Source of the DNA: a virus | Strand: one strand, 5' to 3' | IMG/VR virus record: IMGVR_UViG_3300011113_000805 | Coordinates: 1 to 64,000 of that record | Length of the DNA stretch: 64,000 bases | Shown: positions 25,432-34,395 of the stretch, piece after piece | Position numbering within the stretch: the stretch's first letter is position 1 | Layout of the letters: the number at the start of each line of letters is the position of its first letter | Made by a program: the position numbers and the translations under genes | The notes under the pieces: generated by a model | Seen by the model: only the letters and a program-made list of their open reading frames with translations | The model's database searches: none | What the model was told of the DNA's origin: nothing

Positions 25432-26919
25432 ATGAGCAAAAGACTCTTCGAAGACAAGTTCAAGCGCGAGACAGGAAAGCGTTTCACAGATGATCTTCAG
25501 AAAATAAAGGACGCTGTTGACAAGGAAAAATTTTTCGTTCATTTCACCGACACGCCTAAAATAGGAATCAATCCAAGAAGCACTTTCCTTCCAGGACTCT
25601 ACGCTTATCCGCTTACTCGGGAAATCTATGAGAAGTTTGTTATCTCAGTGGACGAGTACGCAAGAGGACAAGGCAGGGCAGGAAGATATGTTTTTCTACT
25701 AAAAATAAAACCTGATGCAAAAATCATTGAGGGAAAAGAGTTGGAGGGGAGAATTGTCAAGAACTTTGCGTATTGCATTGCTCCCTTGCTGGATAATAAT
25801 CTTGTAATAGCAGTTCCTAAGAATCGATATCTCGGCCATGAAGAAGTCGCAGAGCTTATTGAAACACACTATCGAGATGATATTATGCTCGGGTTGGAAC
25901 GAATTCGTTCTGAACTCAAAAGAATTGAGTTTCGCATCAACAAGAGATCAGCCAAACTTGCAGCCTTAAAGACCGTTCTAAGAGAAACGGCACCTGATGC
26001 CGGAGAATTACCAGAATGGATTAACGAGAAACTTTGGGATGGATCAAAGGAATCTAAGAGAAACATACAAAAACTAACATTGGATCATATCACAAATGAT
26101 GAGTTGGCAAGTGGGAAGCTTGCAAGTGCAATTTACACTTACAAAGATCATCCCATTACAGCCGGCATTCGAAACAGTGTTGTTATCTCTAATGACATAA
26201 TAGCACTGCAAAATCTTGCAAATCACAGCTATTCTGGGGCTGCAACAAAAAGATGGGATGTCCTAAGAGACCTATTTGTCTTTGACAAGAAGATGAACAC
26301 AGCATCGTTCATTCGAACAAAGAGCGGTGAAAGAAAGGAAATGAAGCAAATCGTTAATGAATGCCTTGAGAGAACCGTGCAGATAATGAAAATCTCTAAG
26401 GAGAAGCTATTGCAGATTCTGAAACAAGATTCTGTTGGAACAAATATACTGCTAGGTCTAGGTGATGCCAATGTCCTCATAGATACTGGCATCGATGTCA
26501 GAAATACAGCAGCCGGCTGGGGTGGAATTCTAGGCGACCTTGAAGCAGCTCAGGCATACATCAGACCTCCGATCGGAAAATCAATAGAGGTCATAGCGAT
26601 GGTGGATCGATTTGAAGGTGATCCTGACAGTAAAACACCACCTGGCACTAGTACTCCCGATAAGGACTATGGAAAAGTTGCCGACGAAGAATGGAGAGAT
26701 TGGGCGGCAGGTCGGGAATCTAGTGCCAGGGATTTGTCACCTCGTGCTCTGGCACTCAATAAGAAATTCCTGGGCAAAGGATATCAGCAGGCAAAATACG
26801 ATAGGGACAATCGACTTATAAGGCCCGGAAAGGAATCGCCTACCGAGAGATGGAAGGATGCCAAGCTGGAAATGATTGTCAGAGACTGCATTAGGGAAAT
26901 GATCTTCTCCAAGAATTAG
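25432..26919 (+). CDS. ADP-ribosyltransferase-like protein with C-terminal tag-like helix
   Basis: 495 aa on the plus strand. ATG at 25432 follows TTTGAGGAAGCG; the upstream TTG-initiated extension is rejected. Residues ~33-60 read FFVHFTDTPKIGINP then GLYAYPLT, matching the His...Tyr spacing of the ART/PARP-like fold and resembling phage proteins that I recall as 'FxHFTxxxKxGINPxS'. The middle is helical and unrecognised. The C terminus LEMIVRDCIREMIFSKN resembles the recurring packaging-type tag, but at the opposite end. It overlaps the convergent dnaE 3' half by 4 bp. A possible host-modifying effector. Confidence 0.6.
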   Translation: MSKRLFEDKFKRETGKRFTDDLQKIKDAVDKEKFFVHFTDTPKIGINPRSTFLPGLYAYPLTREIYEKFVISVDEYARGQGRAGRYVFLLKIKPDAKIIEGKELEGRIVKNFAYCIAPLLDNNLVIAVPKNRYLGHEEVAELIETHYRDDIMLGLERIRSELKRIEFRINKRSAKLAALKTVLRETAPDAGELPEWINEKLWDGSKESKRNIQKLTLDHITNDELASGKLASAIYTYKDHPITAGIRNSVVISNDIIALQNLANHSYSGAATKRWDVLRDLFVFDKKMNTASFIRTKSGERKEMKQIVNECLERTVQIMKISKEKLLQILKQDSVGTNILLGLGDANVLIDTGIDVRNTAAGWGGILGDLEAAQAYIRPPIGKSIEVIAMVDRFEGDPDSKTPPGTSTPDKDYGKVADEEWRDWAAGRESSARDLSPRALALNKKFLGKGYQQAKYDRDNRLIRPGKESPTERWKDAKLEMIVRDCIREMIFSKN

Positions 26920-27974
26920 ACATCAATGTACTTCATTTGATGTACATTAGTGGATGTTCCCCAGGAGGGATCGGACTTCACGTTGGCTAGCCAGATGCTA
27001 TATGGGACAAGTTTCGATCCTCGATTTCCCCACACACGAAGCCAAGTCACCTGCATAGTTGTATCTGTCACCTTGAGGCGCATGAAGGGCTTACCATTCT
27101 TTGTCTGCTTCTCCTCCACCTGAAGGACACAGAACCAGCAGACATCCTCACCACCAGAAGAAAGCTCAGCAATAGGTGGAAGTTCTGCCTGCCGAATACG
27201 GGCCATGATCTCATCAGGAAAGATAATGTGATGGGGTGCTGAACCTGAAGTCTCCACCTGTTGTTGAACTTTTTGTGTCCGATCCCAGTCATCAATGTGC
27301 CTGACAGTCTCGATGAGTTCCAGGAGAATCGGTGGCGCATTGGCCTTTGCCGCCTTTCGCGGGTTCATGCCCCACCGACCCTTCTTCAGGGTGCCGTAGT
27401 TGCCGATGATAATCTCATGAAGTTGTCGATGATTAAGAAGGCGACCGTCCTGAAACTCTTCCAATGTTCCAAAGGCCTCCATAAAGAGGAGTGATTCGAG
27501 GCAGCTCCTATTCACCTTTGTGTGCCTCCACTTACCTTCAGAATCAAAGAGAAGCTCATCCAGGTTTCGATAGGGCCTATTCTCAAGGATTTCGGAGACA
27601 GCCGTGTCACCAACTCGCTTTAGAGATGAGAGCGGAGGAACGAATGCCTGTAAATCATTGGACCAGCTCCAGACATCACCAGAAGTATTGATGTCTGGTG
27701 GTGAGATTTTGTAGCCCATTTGCTTGATCTCTGAGACTACCACAGAGAGACCTTCAACATTTCCACTTTCTGACTGCAGGCAGGTTGCAAGCCAATCAGT
27801 TTCATAGTGTGTCATTAGCCATGCACCATAATAGGAGTCAATGGCATATGCAACCGAGTGAGAATTTGAAGTCAAAAGGCCGTTTGCAAGATAAAACTGG
27901 TGATCCGGATGATCCACTTCAAGGTCATAGGTCTGGTGTTCGCCGATGCTCTTGTAGGACTTAACTTTTGCCAT
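26916..27974 (-). CDS. dnaE: DnaE C-terminal half, preceded by C-intein
   Basis: The first 37 residues are the C-terminal half of a split intein (TYDLEVDHPDHQFYLANG, ending LLTSN). The C-extein SHSVAYAIDSYYGAWL follows, the standard continuation of bacterial Pol III alpha after YGFNK. Helix-hairpin-helix-type segments (LKRVGDTAVSEIL) and an OB-fold region (WFCVLQVEEKQTKNGKPF) complete the polymerase C terminus. The ATG at 27974 (SD AGGTGAAG) is preferred over a GTG three codons earlier. It must be joined to the N half (28821-31742) by protein trans-splicing to give full replicative polymerase. Confidence 0.92.
   Translation of the reverse strand: MAKVKSYKSIGEHQTYDLEVDHPDHQFYLANGLLTSNSHSVAYAIDSYYGAWLMTHYETDWLATCLQSESGNVEGLSVVVSEIKQMGYKISPPDINTSGDVWSWSNDLQAFVPPLSSLKRVGDTAVSEILENRPYRNLDELLFDSEGKWRHTKVNRSCLESLLFMEAFGTLEEFQDGRLLNHRQLHEIIIGNYGTLKKGRWGMNPRKAAKANAPPILLELIETVRHIDDWDRTQKVQQQVETSGSAPHHIIFPDEIMARIRQAELPPIAELSSGGEDVCWFCVLQVEEKQTKNGKPFMRLKVTDTTMQVTWLRVWGNRGSKLVPYSIWLANVKSDPSWGTSTNVHQMKYIDV
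27864..27974 (-). other. Split intein, C-terminal half (DnaE)
   Basis: 37 aa ending His-less LLTSN followed by Ser+1. Block F is TYDLEVDHPDHQFYLANG. Partner N-intein at 28824-29135. Confidence 0.88.
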
Positions 27975-28929
27975 AATCTTCACCTATAAGAATAAGCCCT
28001 GTTGATTTTTCAGTAAGGGCACTTAGAATTTGTGTAATACAGGATTCTTTGAATTTGCCCTTTTGAAATTCTGAGTGAGAAACCCTAATTACGGTATACC
28101 CTTTCTTTGTCAAGGCTTCATTTAATATTAAATCAGACCGCCTTATGTTTTCAAGTTTCTCAGCTCCGAATATTGGCAAAAAGTGAACAGGACCATCAAA
28201 TTCTACCACCACCTTCAACAGCGGATCCATGATATCGATTTGTCGTCTCTTCGAAATCGTGTTAAACGATACATCAAATATTCTTTGATTTTTACGAAAC
28301 CCAACATGATGTTTGCTAAGCATGTCAAATAAGGCTTTTTCAGGATAGCTTTGCTTAACAGCATGCATTCTCATAGTGCATTTCGAATAAAATTCTTCAG
28401 GATTGGAAGATCTCCACTTTGCAAGTGCAATTGTTCTTGCATGAAGAATTTCAGGTTTGTTTGAAGTAACTCTTGCTACACGTGATGATCTTTCACGACT
28501 TTTTTCACTCCTATTAAGATTGGACAAATTTTCACTTCTTGCCTTAATGGCACTAGGTGACCTTCGAATGCCTGATGATTTTGCTTCACCATGGCCGGCC
28601 CCATTTATTTTCCCAGCACTACTGTACTTTTTAACACATTCGTCTGCTGCAATTTGACCAGTATAGTCTTTCTTGGTAATGCCATGAGATTTTCTTAGGT
28701 GACGAGTTAAGATTCGAAACTTTTCTCCGCATATAAGGCAGACAACAAAATCCTTTCCTTCAGTTAGAGAAATACATTTCTCGCATGAAAGAACATGTGA
28801 CCAGAATATTGAGTTTTCCCTTAGGAAAGATCTTCCGCAGTCACAACAATTTCCAAGTCTTCCTGAATGATTTTCCAGATTGGAAGCATCTGACCGCAAG
28901 TTGTCCTGAATTTGTGATCCATCGTGCAT
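27961..28929 (-). CDS. Homing endonuclease (EDxHD type) between dnaE halves
   Basis: 322 aa. ATG at 28929 with GGAG 10 nt upstream lies inside the end of the dnaE N half (109-bp overlap); the stop overlaps the start of the C half. Two zinc modules: CDCG...CEKC and CLICGEKF...HLRKSH (C2H2-like). The C-terminal nuclease core has VVEFDGPVHF and a later Asp (RRSDLIL), the EDxHD pattern of Vsr-related nucleases. This arrangement matches the published 'fractured gene' pattern, in which a nuclease gene separates split-intein halves. Base composition is AT-richer than dnaE. Likely promotes spread of the locus. Confidence 0.85.
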   Translation of the reverse strand: MHDGSQIQDNLRSDASNLENHSGRLGNCCDCGRSFLRENSIFWSHVLSCEKCISLTEGKDFVVCLICGEKFRILTRHLRKSHGITKKDYTGQIAADECVKKYSSAGKINGAGHGEAKSSGIRRSPSAIKARSENLSNLNRSEKSRERSSRVARVTSNKPEILHARTIALAKWRSSNPEEFYSKCTMRMHAVKQSYPEKALFDMLSKHHVGFRKNQRIFDVSFNTISKRRQIDIMDPLLKVVVEFDGPVHFLPIFGAEKLENIRRSDLILNEALTKKGYTVIRVSHSEFQKGKFKESCITQILSALTEKSTGLILIGEDYGKS

Positions 28930-31742
28930 CGAACTTTTTCTCCTGTATCAAGCTCAAACTCGTGCAGCTCTAAGACACCATGGTCATGCTTTGCACGAAC
29001 CTGAACAAACAAGTCTTTTCCTGTTGATTCTTCACGAGACTTAACAAAGCAACCTGGGGTGATGTCCTTGAGCATCAAAGTTTCAATAAACTCACCATTA
29101 TGTGAATACGTATGTACCTCTTCCTCAAAGTGACAAGTTTTATTGAAGCCATAAAGTGAGAAGTACGCGATGGTATCAAAGAGGTCCTGGGCTTGCTTTG
29201 GTGTCAATCCGGATTTCTCAATACAGCCGGAGACAAACTTCTTCTCCAGTGCCTCCTTCTCCTCAGACTTCTTACCAAGTGAGGTAAGATCTTTCTTCAC
29301 CAGAGTCTTTCGCATCTTGTCAGAGTCACCAGGTGAGAAACCTGCGAGTTTCTGAGCAAGTACCATGAATTGTTCCTGGAACACAATAAAGCCGCATGTG
29401 GGGCCCAGGACTTCTTCGATAACAGGATGATCGTACTTGATGGCATCTCGATTCTGCTTTGCCTCCACATATTTTTTGTGCACATTGGCTTTCAAAGGAC
29501 CGGGGCGATAGATCGCCGTAATGGTGGAGAGGTCGATAATATTCTCAGGCTTTGCTGCCACACAGAACTTTCGAGCTCCATCTGATGTGAACTGGAAGAT
29601 GCCTGACCAACGACCCTCCTGATAGACATGCCTGAAGACTTTTGAATCATTAGGCTCCACATAGCGACAATTGAGCTTCTGATCATAGAAGTCTTTTACT
29701 TCGACAAAGGTGGGATCTCGACCAAGCTCTCGGAGGAGGATTCGACGAATGCAGTCCTCCACCATTTGCATTTGCTTCAGGCCCAAGAAATCAAACTTCA
29801 GAAAGCCGTTCTCTTCCAAGTTTCGAATATTGACACCTTCGGTCCACGGTGTCTGGAGTTCTCCCTTTACCGTGATGAGAGGCATGTGCTTCTCAAGTTC
29901 TGGGCAGATGAGGACGCCGCCAGCATGTCGACCAACAGATCGATTCATCATGAAGAGTGATCGCACCTTGTCTTGTACCTGAGGATACTTCTCCATAAAC
30001 TCACGGTATCGAGGTGAGTGCTCCATACAGTCCTCGTGCTTCAGAACAAACATGGACTTCTCCATGTTAGGATCACGGGATTTCTCGGCAACCTCACGTT
30101 CAAGGGGTCCGGTGACGGCATTGACTTCATCGAAGGGAACACCGTAGAACTTGGAGACATCTTTTACCAGTGACTTCAGCTTCAGGGTATTGAAGTTGGA
30201 GACCGGCACCACTGATTCCTCACCGAAGATCTCACGTGCCGCCTCAATGAGCTTATCACGATCACCGACATCAGTGTCAATATCTGGCCAAGATGCCTTC
30301 TGCCGAGAGAGAAACCGCTCCCAGAGGAGATCATACTTAATAGGATCCACGTGTGTGATACCAAGGAGATAGTTCACAAGGGAGCCTGCGCCACTTCCGC
30401 GGCCGGCGCCTGGAAGGGTCCTGTTCTCGGCGACCTTAAAGACTTTCTCCAAGGTAAGAAAGTAGTCCTCAAACTTGAGGAACTTGATATCACCAAGCTC
30501 CATTTTTGCACGTTCGATATAGACAGGATCCTTGTGGAGTCCTTCCTCAATGAGTCGCTCCTTCACGATCTGTGTCAATTGACTCATCCCGGTCTGCTCA
30601 GGTGTGTTGAACTTTGGAAGCTTTGCGCTACCATCAAACCATACCTGCTGACATTGCTCCCAAACAATATCGTGTGACCGCTCGATGGCATCTCGGACTC
30701 TCTCCTCGTTGCCACGGTAGAAGCTATTGTCCGGGATAAGGCTCACGAACTCGTCCCAGATCTCATTCGCATTCTTCGGATAAAGCTCAGCCTTCAGATC
30801 TGTCCTCAGTGGGAGGACAGGTGCTGTGCCATCATTCTTGATGCGACCGGGCTGAAGCTGACGATAGATCTCACGAGACTCCCAGAAGTCCGGACCTGGG
30901 TAGTGCGAGTCTGAAGTAACGATGAGTGGGACGCCAGTCTTCTGTGAAGCATCTAGAAGAAACCGATTCGTAAGATTCTGGGCAGGAAGCTTGTTGAACT
31001 GTAGCTCTAGGAAGAAATTATCGCGACCAACAGCATCAGTAAAGCGATCCACCATATTTCCAAGACGTCCCAGGATACGATTACGACCAGCTACTCCTGC
31101 GACATCATAGAGATCAGGTGTCAGCTCGGAGAACTTCTTGTCAGGAAACTCTCGAAAGATATTTCCAGAGGCGAAACCGCCTACACAGGCCGTGCTGACA
31201 ATAAGGCCGCGACCATGTTCCCGAAGCATCTGAAAGTCGATTCGAGGAAACTTATAGAAACCCTCACGGAAAGATCGCTTCACCAGTGTAAAGAGATTTG
31301 CCAGGCCCTCATTGTCACGTGCCACCACCACTATGTGGTAGCGTCGATTAATGTTATCAACAACATCGGAGGATCGAGTCTCATCGGCATCCTCCACCAC
31401 AAGGCGACCATTGCCGTCCTCGTCAACAAGGGACTCCTCCTCCTGGCTCATTCCTGACTTGGAGAGGGCATATGCCTTTCGCCACTCATTGAGATCCGGA
31501 ACAAAGTAGAACTCAACACCAAAGAGCTGTCGAAAGTGCTTTCCTTTGGTGATGAGCTTTTTTGCGTGAGCATGAGCATGAGCAAGACCATTGCCATTGC
31601 CATGATCTGTCAGGGTCCAAGAGTCAAGTCCATTGGAGATACTGAAGTCGATGTGATCGGAGGGCTGCCCAAATCCATCGTAAGGTGAAAAATGGCTATG
31701 ACCATGAATGGAGGCATATCGACGAGGAGGTTGGATGATCAT
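28821..31742 (-). CDS. dnaE: DNA polymerase III alpha N-terminal part plus N-intein
   Basis: 973 aa, of which residues 1-869 are polymerase. PHP domain at the N terminus (HGHSHFSPYDG ~13-23, TDHGN ~45-49, SDSHYPG ~277-283). GAGRGSGAGSLVNYLLG (~445-461) and the catalytic PDIDTD (486-491, two Asp) are in the family-C palm, with a third acidic site later (FLKFDFLG region). The extein ends LYGFNKT, then the N-intein starts at Cys870. A replicative polymerase is unusual for phages, which more often carry family A or B. Needs trans-splicing with 26916-27974. Confidence 0.95.
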   Translation of the reverse strand: MIIQPPRRYASIHGHSHFSPYDGFGQPSDHIDFSISNGLDSWTLTDHGNGNGLAHAHAHAKKLITKGKHFRQLFGVEFYFVPDLNEWRKAYALSKSGMSQEEESLVDEDGNGRLVVEDADETRSSDVVDNINRRYHIVVVARDNEGLANLFTLVKRSFREGFYKFPRIDFQMLREHGRGLIVSTACVGGFASGNIFREFPDKKFSELTPDLYDVAGVAGRNRILGRLGNMVDRFTDAVGRDNFFLELQFNKLPAQNLTNRFLLDASQKTGVPLIVTSDSHYPGPDFWESREIYRQLQPGRIKNDGTAPVLPLRTDLKAELYPKNANEIWDEFVSLIPDNSFYRGNEERVRDAIERSHDIVWEQCQQVWFDGSAKLPKFNTPEQTGMSQLTQIVKERLIEEGLHKDPVYIERAKMELGDIKFLKFEDYFLTLEKVFKVAENRTLPGAGRGSGAGSLVNYLLGITHVDPIKYDLLWERFLSRQKASWPDIDTDVGDRDKLIEAAREIFGEESVVPVSNFNTLKLKSLVKDVSKFYGVPFDEVNAVTGPLEREVAEKSRDPNMEKSMFVLKHEDCMEHSPRYREFMEKYPQVQDKVRSLFMMNRSVGRHAGGVLICPELEKHMPLITVKGELQTPWTEGVNIRNLEENGFLKFDFLGLKQMQMVEDCIRRILLRELGRDPTFVEVKDFYDQKLNCRYVEPNDSKVFRHVYQEGRWSGIFQFTSDGARKFCVAAKPENIIDLSTITAIYRPGPLKANVHKKYVEAKQNRDAIKYDHPVIEEVLGPTCGFIVFQEQFMVLAQKLAGFSPGDSDKMRKTLVKKDLTSLGKKSEEKEALEKKFVSGCIEKSGLTPKQAQDLFDTIAYFSLYGFNKTCHFEEEVHTYSHNGEFIETLMLKDITPGCFVKSREESTGKDLFVQVRAKHDHGVLELHEFELDTGEKVRCTMDHKFRTTCGQMLPIWKIIQEDLEIVVTAEDLS
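28824..29135 (-). other. Split intein, N-terminal half (DnaE)
   Basis: 104 aa beginning Cys-His-Phe after FNKT. Block B is KVRCTMDHKFRTTCG. There is no endonuclease domain inside. It ends VVTAEDLS at the TAA. The insertion site is the conserved YGFNK/SH of DnaE. Confidence 0.88.
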
Positions 31743-31769
31743 TGCTTCTTCTCCATTGAATTACAACTA

Positions 31770-31798
31770 ATGGTAATATCTTATTGCAATATTTTCAA
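31770..31798 (-). promoter_or_regulatory. Candidate sigma70-like promoter for dnaE
   Basis: -35 TTGAAA (31793-31798), 17-bp spacer, -10 TACCAT (31770-31775, 4 of 6). It lies immediately after the terminator at 31803-31830 and ~28 bp before the dnaE ATG. Confidence 0.45.
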
Positions 31799-31802
31799 TG
31801 CA

Positions 31803-31830
31803 AAAGGCCAGGCAATGCTGCCTGGCCTTT
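31803..31830 (-). terminator. Terminator between the deoxyribosyltransferase-like gene and dnaE
   Basis: A perfect 12-bp stem (AAAGGCCAGGCA / TGCCTGGCCTTT) with a 4-nt loop, 22 bp after the stop at 31853. The flanking A and T runs make it symmetric, so it could act in either direction. Confidence 0.72.
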
Positions 31831-31852
31831 GAACACAGAAATTTAAGGTGAC

Positions 31853-32299
31853 TTACTCAATATTGCCGGTGTAGGGCTCCACAAGCAACTTGCCAGCGAC
31901 TCGACACCGATCCAGATAGTGTGCCAGCTGTTCGAAGGAAGTGCAGACCTTGATACCACTTCGGGAGAGCATAAGGTTGAAGAGAGCCTTTGGTGGAAGA
32001 CCATTGCAGAAATACACGATAGGCTTGCCCTTTGCAAAAGCATACCCCGCCTCCCAGATGGTGCCAATGTCCTTATCGCGGGTATTCACCAGGAGGAAAT
32101 CTGCAGTCTCGATGTGATGAAGATTGCCTGAGAATACCGTGTCCTGCGTTTCGCGAGGAGCATCAGGTGGGCAAACAAAGATTCGACGGGGTGAAGCAAG
32201 ATCAATCCAATCAGACCTCTCATCGAAAATACCTTCGAGACGAGTAAGCTCTTCTGCCTGAACCTGATTGAACCATCCTGATGCAAGATATACCTTCAT
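31853..32299 (-). CDS. Nucleoside 2-deoxyribosyltransferase-like protein
   Basis: 148 aa. MKVYLASGWFNQVQAEEL at the N terminus and the family core DFLLVNTRDKDIGTIWEAGYAFAKGKPIVYF (read in parts) match the NDT fold, with the acidic pair in the DxGTxxExG loop. Such enzymes exchange or hydrolyse bases on deoxynucleosides or deoxynucleotides (also the DNPH1/RCL type that hydrolyses modified dNMPs). In context with a ThyX-like protein, a kinase and a glycosyltransferase, it may act in modified-nucleotide metabolism. Last gene of that cassette. Confidence 0.75.
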   Translation of the reverse strand: MKVYLASGWFNQVQAEELTRLEGIFDERSDWIDLASPRRIFVCPPDAPRETQDTVFSGNLHHIETADFLLVNTRDKDIGTIWEAGYAFAKGKPIVYFCNGLPPKALFNLMLSRSGIKVCTSFEQLAHYLDRCRVAGKLLVEPYTGNIE

Positions 32300-32309
32300 G
32301 TTTGACTCC

Positions 32310-32906
32310 TTAGTAGTTAGTCCGGATATTATTGTCAGTCATACCAAGTTGTTTTGCTTCGTCCCTACAAGTATTGACAAAATCTTTCGGACCTGCCAGG
32401 AACAAGGGACCTTCCAGGATCTCATCACGGCTCAGGAAAGTACTCAGGACTGGTGCAGGACGAGATCCTTGTGATATCGTGCACCAGTGAAAGATGCTAC
32501 CTCCGGAGGTACCCCAGCTGAGGTCGAAGATACGAGACGAGATGGGAGTATGGCCCCTCGTGATGACAATAAGATGTGTCTTAAGACCGGCATATCGGCG
32601 CTTCTCGGCAAGAAGAACACCGACACCTGCTGCGGTACCGGCGACAGCAATGGTTGCTGTAGGATCAGTATAGCCAGGAAAGCCTTTGCCAATAGGGCCC
32701 TCCAGGGAGAAATGAGAACCACGAGGAGCATCCAGCCGAGTGCCGGCACGCACAAGCAATGTAACAGACCCAGCAGTGAAATCAGAGATTGCGAAATACG
32801 AATCACCTATCTTGACACACTGTCCTGGGATTACCTCGGTAAGACTATGGCTCAGAGTAACAGAGGCATAGTCACCCCTTCGTACTACCTGAATGATATC
32901 AGACAT
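32310..32906 (-). CDS. Flavin/ferredoxin-reductase-like protein (PyrK/FNR-like)
   Basis: 198 aa. The N-terminal beta barrel includes IPGQCVKIGDSYFAIS and SHFSLEGPIGKGFPG, the latter like the FAD-binding 'RGPxGxGF' segment of PyrK and hydrogenase gamma subunits. Then IAVAGTAAGVGVLLAEKRR, matching the NAD(P)-binding 'GGTGIAP' site though with Ala for Gly/Pro. GPLFLAGPKDFV fits the C-terminal 'CGP' region. It lacks an obvious iron-sulfur Cys cluster. Could supply electrons to the ThyX-like enzyme encoded two genes upstream (inference). Confidence 0.65.
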   Translation of the reverse strand: MSDIIQVVRRGDYASVTLSHSLTEVIPGQCVKIGDSYFAISDFTAGSVTLLVRAGTRLDAPRGSHFSLEGPIGKGFPGYTDPTATIAVAGTAAGVGVLLAEKRRYAGLKTHLIVITRGHTPISSRIFDLSWGTSGGSIFHWCTISQGSRPAPVLSTFLSRDEILEGPLFLAGPKDFVNTCRDEAKQLGMTDNNIRTNY

Positions 32907-33417
32907 TGAGGCCGTCCATAATCACACTTACCTCCCTTTCCAAGTTCTCGTCATCAACATTAAGCTCTAAGACCTTGCAAGTAGTCCAGACAGCAAACTC
33001 GAGATACGTATCATGAATTCTTTGCAGGTTCTTGCTAATGGCATCATAGTCATCTCGAATACCGGCGTAGGAAGATCGGGTCGGAATAACAATGACTGTT
33101 CCAAGTTGACTATGACGCCTGTCAAGCTCTCGCAGGACACTCATGTCAGTATTTCGACCAAGAACATGTGAATACACCCACTCAGATGGCCAGGAGCGGT
33201 CAAGAACGACTGACGCTCCTGATGATTCTAGGTAAGAGGTAAAGTAAGTATCGACATACCTTACAGCATTGATGAAGTACCCAGGATCGCTGAGGAAATA
33301 CTTGTGCTCGTCATTATTCTTGAAGTAGGGAATATTGAGACGACGAGCTAACTCCTTGGAAATCTGTGTTTTCCCACATTGGTCAGGACCCTCTAGAATA
33401 ATAACTTGCTGTCCCAT
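32899..33417 (-). CDS. Thymidylate-kinase-like P-loop nucleotide kinase
   Basis: 172 aa. P-loop EGPDQCGKTQIS at residue ~9, VVLDRSWPSEWVY (the 'DR' motif of TMP kinases) and LDRRHSQLGTVIVIP. Short of a full lid domain. Its start shares an A with the upstream stop (TAATG). Likely phosphorylates dTMP, or a modified dUMP/dTMP made by the adjacent ThyX-like enzyme. Confidence 0.78.
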   Translation of the reverse strand: MGQQVIILEGPDQCGKTQISKELARRLNIPYFKNNDEHKYFLSDPGYFINAVRYVDTYFTSYLESSGASVVLDRSWPSEWVYSHVLGRNTDMSVLRELDRRHSQLGTVIVIPTRSSYAGIRDDYDAISKNLQRIHDTYLEFAVWTTCKVLELNVDDENLEREVSVIMDGLNV

Positions 33418-34343
33418 TACTTGCTCTCAATCTTACGAATACGAGCTTCATACCCAATCGTCTGCCAATCATCGATCATCTGGCGCTCACCAGGGAAAAG
33501 GAGAGAATCCGGAAGACGCTGAAGCTCAAAGTACCAGGCAGACTTGGAGAAATCCCAATCGGGCTGATTCTCTGGGTTTGCCAATGAAGGAATGTGCTTT
33601 CCAGCAGAAGGAGCTCGACCGGTGTTACCAAAGACCTTGTCTGTGTTGAGGCAGACCTTATTGCCACCCATTGCATCAAGCTTTGTTAGAAGTGCAGACC
33701 ATCCGGAACCAGGCACTGTATCAGTACCATCAGGATTCAAATGTGCCAGACGAAGCTCACGAAGGATGAGACGACCAATAAGATTGAGCTCGTCCGTGAG
33801 ACCGTTCTCACAGCGGCGAGAGAAGTAACCACGAAGTGCCATAAAATTAACGACACAAACAAGATTGGTTTGCTGACCGTGAAGGGTAAGGTATCGACAA
33901 TCCTGCGGTGGAATACCGGCTGCAACCATGTCATTATAGAGCTGGAATGAATCTTGTGCGAGCTTGGTTGCACGCTTATTGAAGTCATGACTCAGGGCAA
34001 TGTTAAGTGGAACAGTAACAGCATGATCGATCACCTCAGGCATCTGTGAAGTGACACAGTAAGCCCAGCCGACACGACCTCGAGTAAACTGAGCAAGACC
34101 AACTCGGCTGATACCTTCGATACGAACCTGAAAGTTGAGGGCTTCTTGAGGAACCGGAAGTGCGGTGCCAGCGAGAACCTCGTGGCATGCCTCAATATGC
34201 TTTGGATTGGTCGGATCAAACTCCACATTCCGAAGGGAGTACCAGGTCTCACGGTACCAGTCCCAGAACATCTTGAAGGGTGTCGGATTGCCGGCATCGA
34301 GGAGGGTGACACGAATGTTATCAAAACCAGAAACTACCTGCAT
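33417..34343 (-). CDS. ThyX-like (flavin-dependent thymidylate synthase superfamily) paralogue
   Basis: 308 aa. The ATG at 34343 (TTGGAGCAAGTA ahead) is preferred over a TTG 22 codons earlier. Fold landmarks: LNFQVRIEGISRVGLAQFTR, GRVGWAYCVTSQM in place of the RHRxxxSxN signature, and GIPPQDCRYLTLHG then NFMALRGYFSRRC, matching the ThyX 'GxxPxxARxxLP...NxRxLxxFxxxR'. A canonical ThyX is separately encoded at 45228-45866, so this diverged copy may do a different reaction, such as hydroxymethylation of dUMP or dCMP. Coupled to the kinase; the flanking glycosyltransferase supports base modification. Function inferred. Confidence 0.7.
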   Translation of the reverse strand: MQVVSGFDNIRVTLLDAGNPTPFKMFWDWYRETWYSLRNVEFDPTNPKHIEACHEVLAGTALPVPQEALNFQVRIEGISRVGLAQFTRGRVGWAYCVTSQMPEVIDHAVTVPLNIALSHDFNKRATKLAQDSFQLYNDMVAAGIPPQDCRYLTLHGQQTNLVCVVNFMALRGYFSRRCENGLTDELNLIGRLILRELRLAHLNPDGTDTVPGSGWSALLTKLDAMGGNKVCLNTDKVFGNTGRAPSAGKHIPSLANPENQPDWDFSKSAWYFELQRLPDSLLFPGERQMIDDWQTIGYEARIRKIESK

Positions 34344-34395
34344 TACTTGCTCCAAGTTACTTGTGATTTTATTGTAGAGATAATTGATGTTCAAT

